Notes: generated by a model not told the origin, from the sequence alone. A stretch of 64,000 nt of DNA from Phycisphaeraceae bacterium (GCA_019636735.1 JAHBWY010000005.1:255880-319879); one strand, 5' to 3'. Shown: positions 1-9,505, numbered from the stretch's first letter. A program made the numbers and translations.

Positions 1-264
1 GGCCCAGCGTCGAAACCCCTTGGTGCGCGCCGTGAGCAGGTCCGACACCGCCGCGGCATTCGCGAGAAACAGAAACGACGCCGCCATGACCGCCTGGTTG
101 GCGACGCCCATCTCGCTTTCACTGAGCTCCCACGCGAGGATGAGTTGGGCCGTCAGCGAGAGCACCTTGCTCGACAGGCTCTCCGCGAGGGTCCACATGG
201 AGCCGCGTGAAGCGATCCGACGGAGCGACGAGGCATCGGGAGGTGGTGTCGGGGCGCTGGTCAT
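1..264 (-). CDS. Polysaccharide flippase (Wzx/MOP type), N-terminal part, cut by window edge
   Basis: An ATG at 264 on the minus strand opens 88 codons that stay open to the window edge. After about 15 polar residues comes RRIASRGSMWTLAESLSSKV and then a hydrophobic segment ending in a typical first-helix pattern. This is the usual start of oligosaccharide flippases of the polysaccharide_synt family, which move lipid-linked repeat units across the inner membrane. The gene is divergent from the glycosyltransferase at 374 and sits at the edge of a surface-glycan locus, which fits. Only the first two predicted helices are visible, so the family call rests on the N-terminal pattern and the context. 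Confidence 0.62.
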   Translation of the reverse strand, partial: MTSAPTPPPDASSLRRIASRGSMWTLAESLSSKVLSLTAQLILAWELSESEMGVANQAVMAASFLFLANAAAVSDLLTARTKGFRRWA

Positions 265-373
265 CAGAAGGTCGCGGCTACCATGCAACCCCGGTCATCT
301 GTCCCCGCCGAGCAGGAGCCTCGATCAACGGCTCAATGCAGGGTCGGAATCGTACGATGAAGACGCGGATCGT

Positions 374-1552
374 ATGCAGATTGTTCATGTCATTCGCTCT
401 CTCGACCCGCGTTATGGGGGACCGCCGCGCGTCGTGACGCGACTGGCTGCGGCCCATGCGGGACTCGGGCATCAAGTCACGGTGGTCTCGACCGAGCTCG
501 ACGCCGAGAGATCGTCGCTGGCCCGCAGTGCGCTTGAAGAAGTCCCCGGTTCCGAGCGACTCGCGCAGGTCACCATCCCGGAGAAGACCGTCACACCTCT
601 CGGGTCGCTTCGGCGCGGAGGCCGTGAGAGGATGCCATCGGGCGATCTCGTCTATCTCCATGGCGTCTGGGATCCGCTTCTCCGGGCTGCGGCGAGAGTC
701 GCCCACGCACGCGGCGTGCCGTATGTCATTCGGCCCGCAGGCATGTTGACACCATGGTCGCTGCGGCATCGGCGCTGGAAGAAGCGGCTGGCGCTCGCGG
801 CGGGTTGGAAACGCATGCTCGACCAGTCGCTCTATGTTCACGCGCTCAACCGCGACGAGGCCGAGACGATGGCGCCAGTTCGTCTTCGCGCGCCGATCGA
901 GATCATTCCGAACGGCATCTTTCTCGAGGAAGTTGGCGCCTTGCCGCCGCGAGGCGCGTTCCGTCGGGAGCATCCCGAGCTGGGCCAGGACCCATTCGTG
1001 CTCTTCCTCTCCCGCCTGCACTGGGGCAAGGGGCTCGATCTCCTCGGCGAGGCGTTTGCGCAAGTCGTCGCCAGGAAGCCCGACCTCCGGCTGGTGGTGG
1101 CCGGGCCTGATGCGGGAGTCGGCGCCGAGTTCGAAGCGCAGACCAAGCGGCTCGGAATCGAGTCGCGCGTGCACCGCGTGGGGGCCATCTACGGCCCGCA
1201 CAAGATCGCGGCGCTCGTCGATGCACTCGCGTTCTGCCTGCCGTCGGAGCATGAGGCATTCAGCGTCGCCATCACCGAGGCCCTCGCCTGCGGCTGCCCC
1301 GTGGTGATCTCGCCGGAGTGTCACTTCCCCGAGGTGACCGAGGTGGGCGCGGGTCTCATCGTGCCGAGGAACCCTGAGAAGATCGCCGACGCGATCGAAC
1401 GCGTGCTCGCCGATTCCGCGGCCGCCGCGCGCATGGGTGAAGCGGGCCGGACGCTCGTGCGCGAGCGATTCACCTGGCCTGAGATTGCCGCGCGGAGTCT
1501 CGAACTCGTGCAGATTCACATGGCGCGACGATCGGCCGTCGCCGGCTCATGA
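374..1552 (+). CDS. GT4-family glycosyltransferase
   Basis: A protein of 392 residues. The frame is open further upstream, but the family N-terminus MQIVHVIRSLDPRYGGPPRV begins at 374 and the region before it is coding on the other strand (flippase). It has a GT-B fold pattern: an N-terminal acceptor half with the GGP loop, then PIEIIPNGI and LFLSRLHWGKGLDLL opening the nucleotide-sugar half, and the GT4 E-x7-E signature EHEAFSVAITE near residue 292. It should transfer a sugar from an NDP-sugar to a lipid-linked glycan on the cytoplasmic face. Donor and acceptor cannot be told. It ends 7 bp before the convergent deacetylase stop. Confidence 0.88.
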   Translation: MQIVHVIRSLDPRYGGPPRVVTRLAAAHAGLGHQVTVVSTELDAERSSLARSALEEVPGSERLAQVTIPEKTVTPLGSLRRGGRERMPSGDLVYLHGVWDPLLRAAARVAHARGVPYVIRPAGMLTPWSLRHRRWKKRLALAAGWKRMLDQSLYVHALNRDEAETMAPVRLRAPIEIIPNGIFLEEVGALPPRGAFRREHPELGQDPFVLFLSRLHWGKGLDLLGEAFAQVVARKPDLRLVVAGPDAGVGAEFEAQTKRLGIESRVHRVGAIYGPHKIAALVDALAFCLPSEHEAFSVAITEALACGCPVVISPECHFPEVTEVGAGLIVPRNPEKIADAIERVLADSAAAARMGEAGRTLVRERFTWPEIAARSLELVQIHMARRSAVAGS

Positions 1553-1559
1553 TGCAGTC

Positions 1560-2447
1560 TCACGACCGCGTGGCGCCGTGCGGTGCTTGCGACGGTTCGA
1601 CCGTCGCGTCGGCCGAGGCCTCGACACCCAGCACTGCGGCGCAGGTATCAAAGCGATAGCGGCCGAGCAGCATCTCGAGTTTCGGCTGGGTGGTCCGCAG
1701 ACCGACATAACACTTGAAGCGCCGCGACAGCGGCATCGGGACGCGCGGGCAATCTGGAGCGAAGTCGCGCGGGTGGAGATAGACCACCACCGGCAGGCCC
1801 TTCGCGTGCACCTGCGAAAACCCGCGACGAATGAGCCATGGCGGCAGAAGGCGAAGGTACCCGCCACCAGAGAAGGCGAGCCTTCGTCCGAAGAGCGACA
1901 TGGTGCTCATGGGCAGCTCTGGCATTCCTCGGAAGTGATGAGGTCCCGGCTCGCACGGGTACCCGCCATCGCCGCGCGGCACGGGGAAGAGGCTGGCGTC
2001 GTAGCGAAGCCCCCGCTTGAGGAGCGCGTCGATGGCCCACTCCGAACCGGGCGTGATCGAGAAGGACGGCGCTCGATAGCCGATCACGCGCCGACCCGAG
2101 GCGCTCTCAATCGCGTCAATCGAGCGCGCGAGGTCCTCGTCGAACTCCTGCGGCGAGAGGTCGAAGACCCGGCGGTGCCAGTACGAGTGACTGGCCAGTT
2201 CATGGCCCTGATCACCGATACGGCGCACCAGCGCCGGATAGCGCTCCGCGATCCAGCCGAGGATGAAGAAGGTGGCGCGCACGCGCCGCGCCGCGAGAGT
2301 CTCGAGGATCCCGTCGGTGCAGCGCTCGACCAGGGTCGGCAGCGTTGGCCATCGCTCGGGCTCATCGAGCCCCTCGATGCCAACGATGTGGAACCAATCC
2401 TCGATATCGAAGGAGAGAGCGTTCGTGATGGTCTGATCATCGCTCAT
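1560..2447 (-). CDS. Polysaccharide deacetylase, exosortase/PEP-CTERM-associated type (DUF3473 C-terminus)
   Basis: 295 residues. SFDIEDWF at the N-terminus carries the metal and catalytic Asp of NodB-type (CE4) deacetylases, and HELASHSYWH carries the His pair of motif 2. YRAPSFS is motif 3. The C-terminal stretch with VVVYLHPRDFAPDCPR and then RRFKCYVGLRTTQPKLEML matches the DUF3473 extension seen in deacetylases linked to XrtA/PEP-CTERM exopolysaccharide loci. The likely role is removing N-acetyl groups from an exported or lipid-linked glycan. It is the last gene of the leftward operon that starts at gmd, 42 bp after the GNAT gene. No exosortase or PEP-CTERM substrate is in the window. Confidence 0.88.
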   Translation of the reverse strand: MSDDQTITNALSFDIEDWFHIVGIEGLDEPERWPTLPTLVERCTDGILETLAARRVRATFFILGWIAERYPALVRRIGDQGHELASHSYWHRRVFDLSPQEFDEDLARSIDAIESASGRRVIGYRAPSFSITPGSEWAIDALLKRGLRYDASLFPVPRGDGGYPCEPGPHHFRGMPELPMSTMSLFGRRLAFSGGGYLRLLPPWLIRRGFSQVHAKGLPVVVYLHPRDFAPDCPRVPMPLSRRFKCYVGLRTTQPKLEMLLGRYRFDTCAAVLGVEASADATVEPSQAPHGATRS

Positions 2448-2489
2448 GAATGGAACGCACGCGGCCGAATCGCCGCTGGCCGAAGCGCC

Positions 2490-3647
2490 CTAGAAGGCGT
2501 CGTGATCGGCGAAGCTGAGACGCCATCGGGAGAGATCGGCGAGATCGGGGTCGCTCGTGAGGATGGCCTTCGGCCAGACGATGAGATCGTAGGTCTCAGG
2601 CGAAGGGCGATAGCCCCGGCGGCGAAGGAGCGATCCGACGCCCGGCCCGAGGCCATCCATGAAGAGCATCAGCACGGCGCCGTCAGCGACGGCGCGGCGC
2701 TCCGCATCGGCAAGAAGAGCCGCGATCGCGGCGGACTCACCCGCGAGCGTCATGACGACGGCGGCCTTCACAGCGGCGCCGCGCTCGGCGTAGCGCATCA
2801 GGAGCGCGGCATCGATCGAGTCGCGTCGTCGGGCGATGCGAAGGTCGTAGTGCCCGCCTTCGCGGGTGCGCTCGAAGCGGGCGCGAAAGCCCTCGGTGGT
2901 CCACTTCTGAAGGATGGCACCGGAGTCGCCGGGCGCACCGCGCTCAAGGAGCGCCACCACATGAGCCAGCCGTGGATCGTCGAGCCCAAGTGACTCGATC
3001 GACAGACCTGCGGGAGTCGCGGGCCTTCGCGCGGCCAGCCAGAGTCGCCAGAGGGCATCGAGCGGCAGCCCGAGGAGTTCCGCCCAGCGCCCCATGCCTC
3101 GATGGCGCGCCAGGAGACGCGCGGGGCGCAACGGCTTGAAGAGCACCGCCATTCGTCCGATGCGCGCAAAGCCGATGCGCAGATGCGTCTCAGCGAGATC
3201 ACGCTGCCGAACGGCGGCATAGAGGAACGACGCGCCAGCCGGTCGCAGCGCCTGCGCCATGGTGAGCGGCAAGCGCGGGTAGAGCATCTGGTCGCGGAAC
3301 GCCGGGTCCACATAGAGATTGGCCCAGTAGGCGGCGCGCCGCTCCGTGCCCCGTGCGCCGGACGCCTCACTCGTCACCAGCGTGCGCAGGTACATCGACG
3401 AGAGGCCGACGGGGCGCTCGCCTGCGAACGCCATCCACGCAAGGCACTGTGCAGGATCGAGTCGGCAGACGAACCAGTCGACGGACGGCTGATCCCACTC
3501 GCGGTGATCGCGCTCCGAAAGAAGCACGCGCAGCGCCGGCAGGTCCCTCTCCTCGGCGCGACGAATGGCCGCGGCCACTCGAGGCGCGGCCGCATCAGGT
3601 GCTTCCGATGACTCCTGCGGGGCGGAAGGATATGCGTGCTCGCCCAT
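2490..3647 (-). CDS. GNAT-family N-acyltransferase, two-domain
   Basis: 385 residues starting at an ATG 12 bp after the AMP-ligase stop. The first half (about 25-170) reads as a GNAT fold: IRRAEERDLPALRVLLSERD for strand 1 and helix 1, then WANLYVDPAFRDQMLYPRLP for the acyl-CoA or acyl-ACP binding region. The second half, from about 215, repeats a weaker GNAT-like pattern ending in LFMDGLGPGVGSLLRRRGYR. The operon also carries an acyl carrier protein and an acyl-activating enzyme, so I infer that it moves an acyl group onto an amino sugar or other amine in glycan synthesis. The acyl donor and acceptor are not shown by sequence. Confidence 0.66.
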   Translation of the reverse strand: MGEHAYPSAPQESSEAPDAAAPRVAAAIRRAEERDLPALRVLLSERDHREWDQPSVDWFVCRLDPAQCLAWMAFAGERPVGLSSMYLRTLVTSEASGARGTERRAAYWANLYVDPAFRDQMLYPRLPLTMAQALRPAGASFLYAAVRQRDLAETHLRIGFARIGRMAVLFKPLRPARLLARHRGMGRWAELLGLPLDALWRLWLAARRPATPAGLSIESLGLDDPRLAHVVALLERGAPGDSGAILQKWTTEGFRARFERTREGGHYDLRIARRRDSIDAALLMRYAERGAAVKAAVVMTLAGESAAIAALLADAERRAVADGAVLMLFMDGLGPGVGSLLRRRGYRPSPETYDLIVWPKAILTSDPDLADLSRWRLSFADHDAF

Positions 3648-3659
3648 GCGCTCTGACCC

Positions 3660-5000
3660 TCAGCTTCGCTTCTTCTTGAAGCGCTCCAGCACGCGATCGT
3701 CACTCATGGGCCGGACCTTGACCGGAACCTTGAAGCTGGGCAGCTTCGAGAAGCAGTGGGTGCGGATGCGACGGGTGACCTCCTTGAGGTCCTCGGGCTC
3801 GGCCAGGCTGACCTCGGCGACCACGATGTTGCCCGTGAACGGATGAGGCTCCTTCACGACCACCGCGTCGACGACATTTGGGACTTCGAGGATCACCGCT
3901 TCAACTTCCTCGGGATAGACCTTCTCGCCGCCGACATTGATGAGGCTGCTGCGGCGCCCCTTGAAGCGCAGCCACTCGCCATCGACTTCGACCTCGTCCT
4001 GCGTGTCGAACCAGCCATCCTCGGTGAAGGGCGAGGGGGCGTTCAGGTAACCGAGCAGCGAGCTCTTCGCCTTGATCTGGAGAATGCCGTCGACGACGCG
4101 CGTCTCGTAGCCTTCGCCACCGACGCGCACCCAGAGCGAGTCGTTTCCGCGCGACTGCGATCGCAAGATGCCGAGTTCGGAGAGACCGTACGACTGTCGC
4201 AATTCCGCCTGCGGAAAGTCGCGGCGCAGGCCATCGAGCGTCGCCTGCGGCATGACCTCGGTGGCGTAGTTGATCACCTGAAGCGAGGAGCAGTTGTGGC
4301 GTCGATGCGCGCCGCTCATCAGCATCAGCCGCAGAAAGGTCGGGGATGTCGGCAGGACCTCGGCGCGGTGGCGCTCGATCGCACGGCAGACCGACTCAGG
4401 GTCGCGCGCCTGGAGCGTGATGACGCATCCGTGGTTCGCGAGCGTGTACATCAGCGTGTTGAAGCCGCCGATGTGGTCGAAGAGGAGGAAGGTGATCATC
4501 CGCTGCGTGTGGCGCGGCACCTGGAACTTCTCAAGCAGCGGAACGAGATCGTGGAGCGTGGCCTTCGGCGCTCCTGTCGCCCCCGAACTGAAGAGCACCA
4601 GCCCCGGGTGTCCGAGGGCCTGCACCTGCTTCAGAAGCGGATGGGTGACCTGGTGCGGAAGTTGCGTCACTTCACAGCGATCTTCGCCATCGACCGAGAG
4701 GAGCCAGCCAGCCTGGGCAATCTCGGCAAGCTGCGGCCGATCCGCACGGACATGCGACGCGACCGGCACCGCCACCGTGCGCTCCGCCATCAGCGCGAGC
4801 AGCGTGGCAATCGAGTTGGGCGAGAAGTCGCCATCGAGCATGACGACCTGGCCCGCGCCGATCCCATGCGACCGCAGCCGCGCCCGGGCCGCCTCGATCA
4901 ACTCGAGCAGCTCGCGATAGCTCGTCGCGCGATCGTGCCAGATGATGGCATCGTCCCCGGCGTGTCGCTCAAAGCGCTCGAGGAGCCACGAGAGCGGCAT
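3660..5000 (-). CDS. ANL-superfamily acyl/aryl-AMP ligase
   Basis: 446 residues from the ATG at 5000, which shares its A with the TGA of the SDR (TGATG); a GTG directly before it is also possible. ANL motifs are in order: LFSSGATGAPKATLHD (P-loop, A3), QSYGLSELG (A5), GWFDTQDEVEVDGEWLRFKG (A7), RSSLINVGGEKVYPEEVE (hinge, A8), and a Lys-rich C-terminus, ERFKKKRS, in the place of the A10 lysine. At under 450 residues it is short for the superfamily, with a compact N-terminal domain. It should activate a carboxylic acid as the adenylate and load it on the ACP encoded two genes upstream. The acid cannot be predicted. Confidence 0.87.
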   Translation of the reverse strand: MPLSWLLERFERHAGDDAIIWHDRATSYRELLELIEAARARLRSHGIGAGQVVMLDGDFSPNSIATLLALMAERTVAVPVASHVRADRPQLAEIAQAGWLLSVDGEDRCEVTQLPHQVTHPLLKQVQALGHPGLVLFSSGATGAPKATLHDLVPLLEKFQVPRHTQRMITFLLFDHIGGFNTLMYTLANHGCVITLQARDPESVCRAIERHRAEVLPTSPTFLRLMLMSGAHRRHNCSSLQVINYATEVMPQATLDGLRRDFPQAELRQSYGLSELGILRSQSRGNDSLWVRVGGEGYETRVVDGILQIKAKSSLLGYLNAPSPFTEDGWFDTQDEVEVDGEWLRFKGRRSSLINVGGEKVYPEEVEAVILEVPNVVDAVVVKEPHPFTGNIVVAEVSLAEPEDLKEVTRRIRTHCFSKLPSFKVPVKVRPMSDDRVLERFKKKRS

Positions 5001-5695
5001 CACGGCCCCCCGAGGTAGATCACCTGTCCCGTGGTGAAGGTCGTCCGATCATCGAGAAGGAAGTCCACCACCTGAAGGATGTCCTGATACTCGCCGTAGC
5101 GCTTGATCGATTGTCGATTGACCAGCGCCGTCATCTTCGCCTGCGGCACGCCGGCGATGAGGTCGGTCTTCACAGGATTCGGAGAGATGGCGTTCACGGT
5201 GACGCCGTAGTCGCCCAGCTCCCGCGCGACGACGCGCGTGTAGGCCTCGACCGCGGCCTTCGTCGCGACATAGACCGCCTCGCCTTCGAGCGCGTAGGAG
5301 CAGGCCACCGACCCGAAGTTGATGATGCGCCCCTGGCGCCGCAGAACCATCATCTTCGCGGCTTCGCGCGTGCAGAGCATGGTGCCGAGCGTGTTCACCC
5401 GGAAGAGCTTCTCCATGGTCTCGACCGGCGTCGTCAGCACATGGTTCATGCTGGCGCTGCCGGCGTTGTTCAGGAGCGCGGCAAGGGGCACGCCGCTGCG
5501 GCGAACAGCCCCGAACATGTTGACGACGGCCTTTTCATCTCCGACATCGACCTCGAAGTGCTCGTAGCGCTCATGCTTGAGATCCGACGGACCGCGCGAG
5601 CAGCCAAAGACCCGCCAGCCCCGCTCGAGGAAGGTTTCGACGAGCTGGAGGCCGATGCCCCGGCTCGTCCCCGTGATGACCATGGCGCGGCTCAC
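5000..5695 (-). CDS. SDR-family oxidoreductase, FabG-like
   Basis: 231 residues. It starts at a GTG at 5695 whose last bases form the ACP stop (GTGA overlap); an ATG at 5683 is the alternative. It has the complete SDR set: TGTSRGIGLQ (glycine-rich NAD(P) loop), NNAGS, and YVATK as the catalytic Tyr-x3-Lys. Fused into an operon with an ACP and an acyl ligase, it may reduce a 3-ketoacyl-ACP to a 3-hydroxyacyl-ACP, or reduce a sugar. The first fits the neighbours better but is inference. Confidence 0.84.
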   Translation of the reverse strand: MSRAMVITGTSRGIGLQLVETFLERGWRVFGCSRGPSDLKHERYEHFEVDVGDEKAVVNMFGAVRRSGVPLAALLNNAGSASMNHVLTTPVETMEKLFRVNTLGTMLCTREAAKMMVLRRQGRIINFGSVACSYALEGEAVYVATKAAVEAYTRVVARELGDYGVTVNAISPNPVKTDLIAGVPQAKMTALVNRQSIKRYGEYQDILQVVDFLLDDRTTFTTGQVIYLGGP

Positions 5696-5994
5696 TGGAT
5701 CTTCGCCTCGGCGAGGAGCTGCTCGGCGTATTCGACCAGTGCACCGACCGAGCGGAATGGACTTCGCCGCATGGACATGGCCGCTTCGCTCGCGAGCACC
5801 AGTCCTGCGTCAAAGGTCTCATTCAGTTTCGCTTCGAAGGCCGTCACGATCATGACGAGGCCGAGCGAGTCGACCGCGGCCTGCGGTCCGAGGAGCGGAG
5901 TGTCGGGCGTGACGGCAATGGTGGTGCCGACCTGGGCGGCGTAGTCATTGACGCACTCGACGAGCATGGAGGTGAGTTGGTCTCGTGACGGCAT
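5692..5994 (-). CDS. Acyl carrier protein
   Basis: 100 residues, acidic, with the attachment motif DSLGLV in the middle: the Ser would carry 4'-phosphopantetheine and is followed by a hydrophobic helix as in ACP and PCP domains. It begins 9 bp after the glycosyltransferase stop and overlaps the SDR start by 4 nt. Discrete ACPs outside the fatty acid locus normally serve one pathway, here presumably the acyl ligase, SDR and GNAT of the same operon. It is longer than the usual 75-80 residues, with a 20-residue C-terminal helix extension. Confidence 0.85.
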   Translation of the reverse strand: MPSRDQLTSMLVECVNDYAAQVGTTIAVTPDTPLLGPQAAVDSLGLVMIVTAFEAKLNETFDAGLVLASEAAMSMRRSPFRSVGALVEYAEQLLAEAKIQ

Positions 5995-6003
5995 GGTGCA
6001 GAT

Positions 6004-7398
6004 TCAGCGGTGAGGGGTTGGGGGCGAAGTATAACGGTCGCGCGCGACTGGTCCGACAGCCACGCGCTGCGCCGCTTCCGAGGCGCTATTCGACTCGATC
6101 AGCTCGTGCCACTGCCTGCAACCGTCGGCGCGGCTGTAGTGGAGTGCGAGTGCGTCGCGCCCCCGCTCTCCTGCGGATCGGCAGCGCTCGGGGTCAGCCG
6201 CCAACTCGCGCAGGAGCGACGCGAGCCCTACGGCATCGCCGGGCGCAATGACCCAGCCGCAGCCCGATTCACCAAGAACAAGAGCATTCTCCGCATCGGC
6301 ATTGCCGACGAAGATCGCGGGGCGCGCCGCAGCCATGATTCCGAACAGCTTGGAAGGCACGAAGAGTCCCGCCATGTCCGCAGCCTGGCTCGCGAGATGC
6401 ACATCGGCCGCCGACAGGAGCTCCCCCAGTCGCTCGCGCGGCTGGTAGGGCTGCGACTGCGCATTCGTGAGCTGGTGCTCGCTGATGAAGCCCTCGACCT
6501 CTCGCTTGCGGGCCCCGCCGCCGGCGAAGACGAAGCGGATGTCCTCGCGATCTCGCAGGATCTTCGCCGCGCCAAGCATGGTGGCGACATCGTGCCCGAC
6601 GCCGTAGTTCCCCGCATACATCACGGTGAAGGCGCCGTCGAGCGCCCACTCGCGCCGGAAGGCGTTGTCCCGGTGCGGCGTGGTTCCGAGCTCCTCGCTG
6701 TCCGACCAGACATGAATGATCCTGACGCGCGATGGGTCGATGCCCTTCTCGAGCACGCGGCGCTGCATGCAGCGGCCGAGGACGACCACGGCATCGGCGG
6801 AGCGCAGGATCCCGCGATGCACGCGCTCGAAGAAGCGTGCGGCGAGCCCGCCTCGGCGCAGGACGCCGCAGGCGACCGGAAGGTCGGGATAGAGGTCCAT
6901 CACCCAGTAGATGAAGCGCACGCCGCGCAGCGCCCGGAGCATGCGGCCCACCAGACCGATGAGCGGCGGTGTCGTGAAGCAGATGACGACATCGGGGCGC
7001 TTCACAAAGAGCGCTCGCGTCATGGCCGCCACATAGAAGAGCGCGAAGTCCGCAGCGCGCGCCAGGTTGCTCCGCCGCCCGAAGATGCTCCGCCCCACGC
7101 GCGTGATCTCGATGCCCTCGTGCTCCTCGCGCGCCGGAAGCAGACTCCGATGTCCGCTGCCAGCCCAGTAGATGGAGCGGGAGGCAATCACCTGCACCTG
7201 GTGACCGCGGGCCACGAGATGACGCGCAAGGTCATCGGCGTGCTGCGCGGTCGCCGCGACATCGGGCCAGAAGACCTGGTTGACAAGAAGAATCCGAAGC
7301 GGTCGCGTCGGTCGATCCGCGTGCCGATCAGGGCCGGGCCGATCCGCCGGTGACCGTTCGGACGGCGGTGCACGCCCCGCGCTCCTCCCCTCGCTCAT
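6004..7398 (-). CDS. WcaI-like GT4 glycosyltransferase
   Basis: The start at 7398 (MSEGRSAGRAPPSE) is preferred: the longer frame runs into the gmd gene, and a GAGGGG lies about 10 nt upstream. After a polar, Arg/Pro-rich N-terminus of about 35 residues comes LRILLVNQVFWPDVAATAQH, then VICFTTPPLIGLVG and FIYWVMDLYPDLPVACG, which are typical of the WcaI/WbuB group. VMYAGNYGVGHDVATML opens the second half and GLFVPSKLFGIMAAARP holds the donor-binding signature. It should add a sugar, plausibly GDP-fucose given gmd directly upstream, to a lipid-linked intermediate at the membrane. It lies 31 bp after gmd. Confidence 0.86.
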   Translation of the reverse strand: MSEGRSAGRAPPSERSPADRPGPDRHADRPTRPLRILLVNQVFWPDVAATAQHADDLARHLVARGHQVQVIASRSIYWAGSGHRSLLPAREEHEGIEITRVGRSIFGRRSNLARAADFALFYVAAMTRALFVKRPDVVICFTTPPLIGLVGRMLRALRGVRFIYWVMDLYPDLPVACGVLRRGGLAARFFERVHRGILRSADAVVVLGRCMQRRVLEKGIDPSRVRIIHVWSDSEELGTTPHRDNAFRREWALDGAFTVMYAGNYGVGHDVATMLGAAKILRDREDIRFVFAGGGARKREVEGFISEHQLTNAQSQPYQPRERLGELLSAADVHLASQAADMAGLFVPSKLFGIMAAARPAIFVGNADAENALVLGESGCGWVIAPGDAVGLASLLRELAADPERCRSAGERGRDALALHYSRADGCRQWHELIESNSASEAAQRVAVGPVARDRYTSPPTPHR

Positions 7399-7429
7399 GG
7401 CGGTGCGCCCCTCGCGCGTGTCCCTTCGC

Positions 7430-8485
7430 TCATTGATCGTGGCCGACAAAGGCGGGCAGGACATGACCGGCATCTCGCAGCGTCTTCTCGCGCCGCGCGA
7501 GCTCCATGTCCGACTCCACCATCATCTTCGCGAGCTCTTCCACGGTCGTGCGCGGATTCCAGCCAAGCTGCTTCTTCGCCTTGGATGGATCGCCAAGGAG
7601 TTGCTCCACCTCGGCCGGTCGGAAGTAGCGCGGATCGACTTCCACGAAGTCCTTGTAGTCGAGGCCAGCCTCGCCGAAGGCGAGTTCGCAGAAGCGCCGC
7701 ACGGGGATCATCACCCCCGTCGCGATGACATAGTCATCGGGCTGCGGCTGCTGGAGCATCATCCACATGGCTTCGACATAGTCGCCCGCGAAACCCCAGT
7801 CGCGCTGGGCATCGAGGTTGCCAAGGAAGAGCTTCTTCTGAAGGCCGAGCTTGATGCGTCCGACGGCGCGCGTGATCTTGCGCGTGACGAAGGTCTCGCC
7901 GCGGCGCGGGCTCTCGTGATTGAAGAGGATGCCGCAACTGGCGTGCATGCCGTAGCTCTCGCGGTAGTTCACGGTGACCCAGTGCGCGAAGACCTTGGCG
8001 CAGCCATAGGGCGAGCGCGGATAGAACGGCGTGCTCTCCTTCTGCGGAACCTCCTGCACCTTGCCGTACATCTCGCTGCTCGACGCCTGGTAGTAGCGCA
8101 CCTTCGCGCCGGAGCGATCCTGGTAGTCACGAACCGCTTCGAGCAGCTTGATGGCGCCGGTCGCCACGCAATCGACGGTGTAGATGGGCTGGTCGAAGCT
8201 CACGCGCACATGGCTCTGCGCACCGAGGTTGTAGACCTCGTCGGGACGAAGCTCGTGCAGGAGCCGATGAAGCCCGTTGCCGTCGGTCAGGTCTCCATAA
8301 TGAAGCCGAAGCCTGGCGCCGCGCTCATGCGGGTCCTGATAGATGTGGTCGATCCGCTCGGTGTTGAAGGAGCTGGCCCGGCGGATGACGCCGTGGACCG
8401 TGTAGCCCTTGGCCAGCAAGAGCTCGGTGAGATAACTGCCGTCCTGCCCGGTGATGCCGGTGATGAGCGCCGTCTTGGCCGCCAT
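7430..8485 (-). CDS. gmd: GDP-mannose 4,6-dehydratase
   Basis: 351 residues from the ATG at 8485, preceded by GGAGG at a good distance. The N-terminus [20 protein letters not shown] is the Gmd Rossmann signature, [16 protein letters not shown] carries the catalytic Ser/Thr and Glu region, [10 protein letters not shown] the Tyr-x3-Lys, and [17 protein letters not shown] is a Gmd-specific loop. It converts GDP-D-mannose to GDP-4-keto-6-deoxymannose in the cytoplasm, the first step to GDP-L-fucose; the second enzyme, Fcl, is encoded divergently 43 bp away. It is the first gene of the leftward operon that ends with the deacetylase. Confidence 0.97.
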   Translation of the reverse strand: MAAKTALITGITGQDGSYLTELLLAKGYTVHGVIRRASSFNTERIDHIYQDPHERGARLRLHYGDLTDGNGLHRLLHELRPDEVYNLGAQSHVRVSFDQPIYTVDCVATGAIKLLEAVRDYQDRSGAKVRYYQASSSEMYGKVQEVPQKESTPFYPRSPYGCAKVFAHWVTVNYRESYGMHASCGILFNHESPRRGETFVTRKITRAVGRIKLGLQKKLFLGNLDAQRDWGFAGDYVEAMWMMLQQPQPDDYVIATGVMIPVRRFCELAFGEAGLDYKDFVEVDPRYFRPAEVEQLLGDPSKAKKQLGWNPRTTVEELAKMMVESDMELARREKTLRDAGHVLPAFVGHDQ

Positions 8486-8528
8486 GGGTTCGCCTCCGTT
8501 GGGTCGCTCATGGTATATCGGGTCGCCC

Positions 8529-9476
8529 ATGCTCGACCTTTCCACGAAGCGCGTGCTGGTCACCGGTGGTGCCGGTTTTCTCGGTCGTGCCGTGCTGGAG
8601 CGGCTGGCCGCCCGCGGGTGTCGCGACCCCTTTGTTCCGCGGCGCAGGGATTTCGACCTGACCGACGCCTCGGCGGTCGATCGACTCTATCGCGAGGCCC
8701 GCCCCGAAGTGGTGCTCCACCTTGCCGCCGAAGTGGGCGGCATCGGCGCGAACATGCGTCACCCGGGTCGCTACTTCTTCGCCAACATGGCCATGGCGCT
8801 CCACCTCATCGAAGGCGCGCGCGTGCATGGCCTCGAGAAGTTCGTGCAGGTCGGGACCATCTGCGCGTATCCGAAGTTCACACCGGTGCCCTTCCGTGAA
8901 GAGGAGCTCTGGAACGGTTATCCCGAGGAGACCAACGCGCCCTACGGAGTCGCCAAGAAGGCGGCCATGGTCATGCTCGACGGCTATCACCGCGAGTATG
9001 GATTGCGCGGCGCCTATGTCCTTCCCGTGAATCTCTACGGACCGTGGGACAACTTCGACCTTGAGAGTTCGCATGTGATTCCGGCGCTCATCCGCAAGTG
9101 CATCGAGGCGCAGGCGCGAGGCGAGCGCACGCTGCCGGTGTGGGGCAGCGGATCGCCCAGCCGCGAGTTCCTTTATGTCGAGGATGCCGCCGAAGGCATT
9201 GTCCGCGCCGCCGAGGTGATGGATGAGCCGACGCCGATCAACCTCGGCACGGGCATGGAGATTCGCATCAGGGACCTGGTGGAGCTCATCGCGAAGCTCA
9301 CCGGGTTCAAGGGCGACATCGCGTGGGATGCGAGCCGACCCGATGGCCAGCCGCGCCGCTGCCTCGACACGACCAGGGCGTTGAAGCTCCTCGGCTGGCA
9401 GGCGAAGGTCGACTTCGAAGATGGCCTGAGTCGCACGATCGAGTGGTATCGCGCTCATCATGCGAAGGCCCGCTGA
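8529..9476 (+). CDS. fcl: GDP-L-fucose synthase
   Basis: 315 residues from the ATG at 8529. [16 protein letters not shown] binds [24 protein letters not shown] with the Ser/Thr-like position and [10 protein letters not shown] with Tyr-x3-Lys are characteristic of Fcl/WcaG, as is [20 protein letters not shown]. It epimerises and reduces GDP-4-keto-6-deoxymannose to GDP-L-fucose. Gmd and Fcl are transcribed apart from a 43 bp shared region, so each must carry a very short leader or overlap the other's promoter. It ends 29 bp before the next glycosyltransferase. Confidence 0.96.
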   Translation: MLDLSTKRVLVTGGAGFLGRAVLERLAARGCRDPFVPRRRDFDLTDASAVDRLYREARPEVVLHLAAEVGGIGANMRHPGRYFFANMAMALHLIEGARVHGLEKFVQVGTICAYPKFTPVPFREEELWNGYPEETNAPYGVAKKAAMVMLDGYHREYGLRGAYVLPVNLYGPWDNFDLESSHVIPALIRKCIEAQARGERTLPVWGSGSPSREFLYVEDAAEGIVRAAEVMDEPTPINLGTGMEIRIRDLVELIAKLTGFKGDIAWDASRPDGQPRRCLDTTRALKLLGWQAKVDFEDGLSRTIEWYRAHHAKAR

Positions 9477-9505
9477 CGCGCCGCGGCTCCTATACTCGCC
9501 GCCCC

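Noticed and set aside
278..1519. A 413-codon minus-strand frame under the first glycosyltransferase
   Set aside because: No motif; antisense to a gene with a complete GT4 signature.
1437..2993. A 518-codon plus-strand frame across the deacetylase and GNAT genes
   Set aside because: Antisense to a gene with intact CE4 motifs; no recognisable domain.
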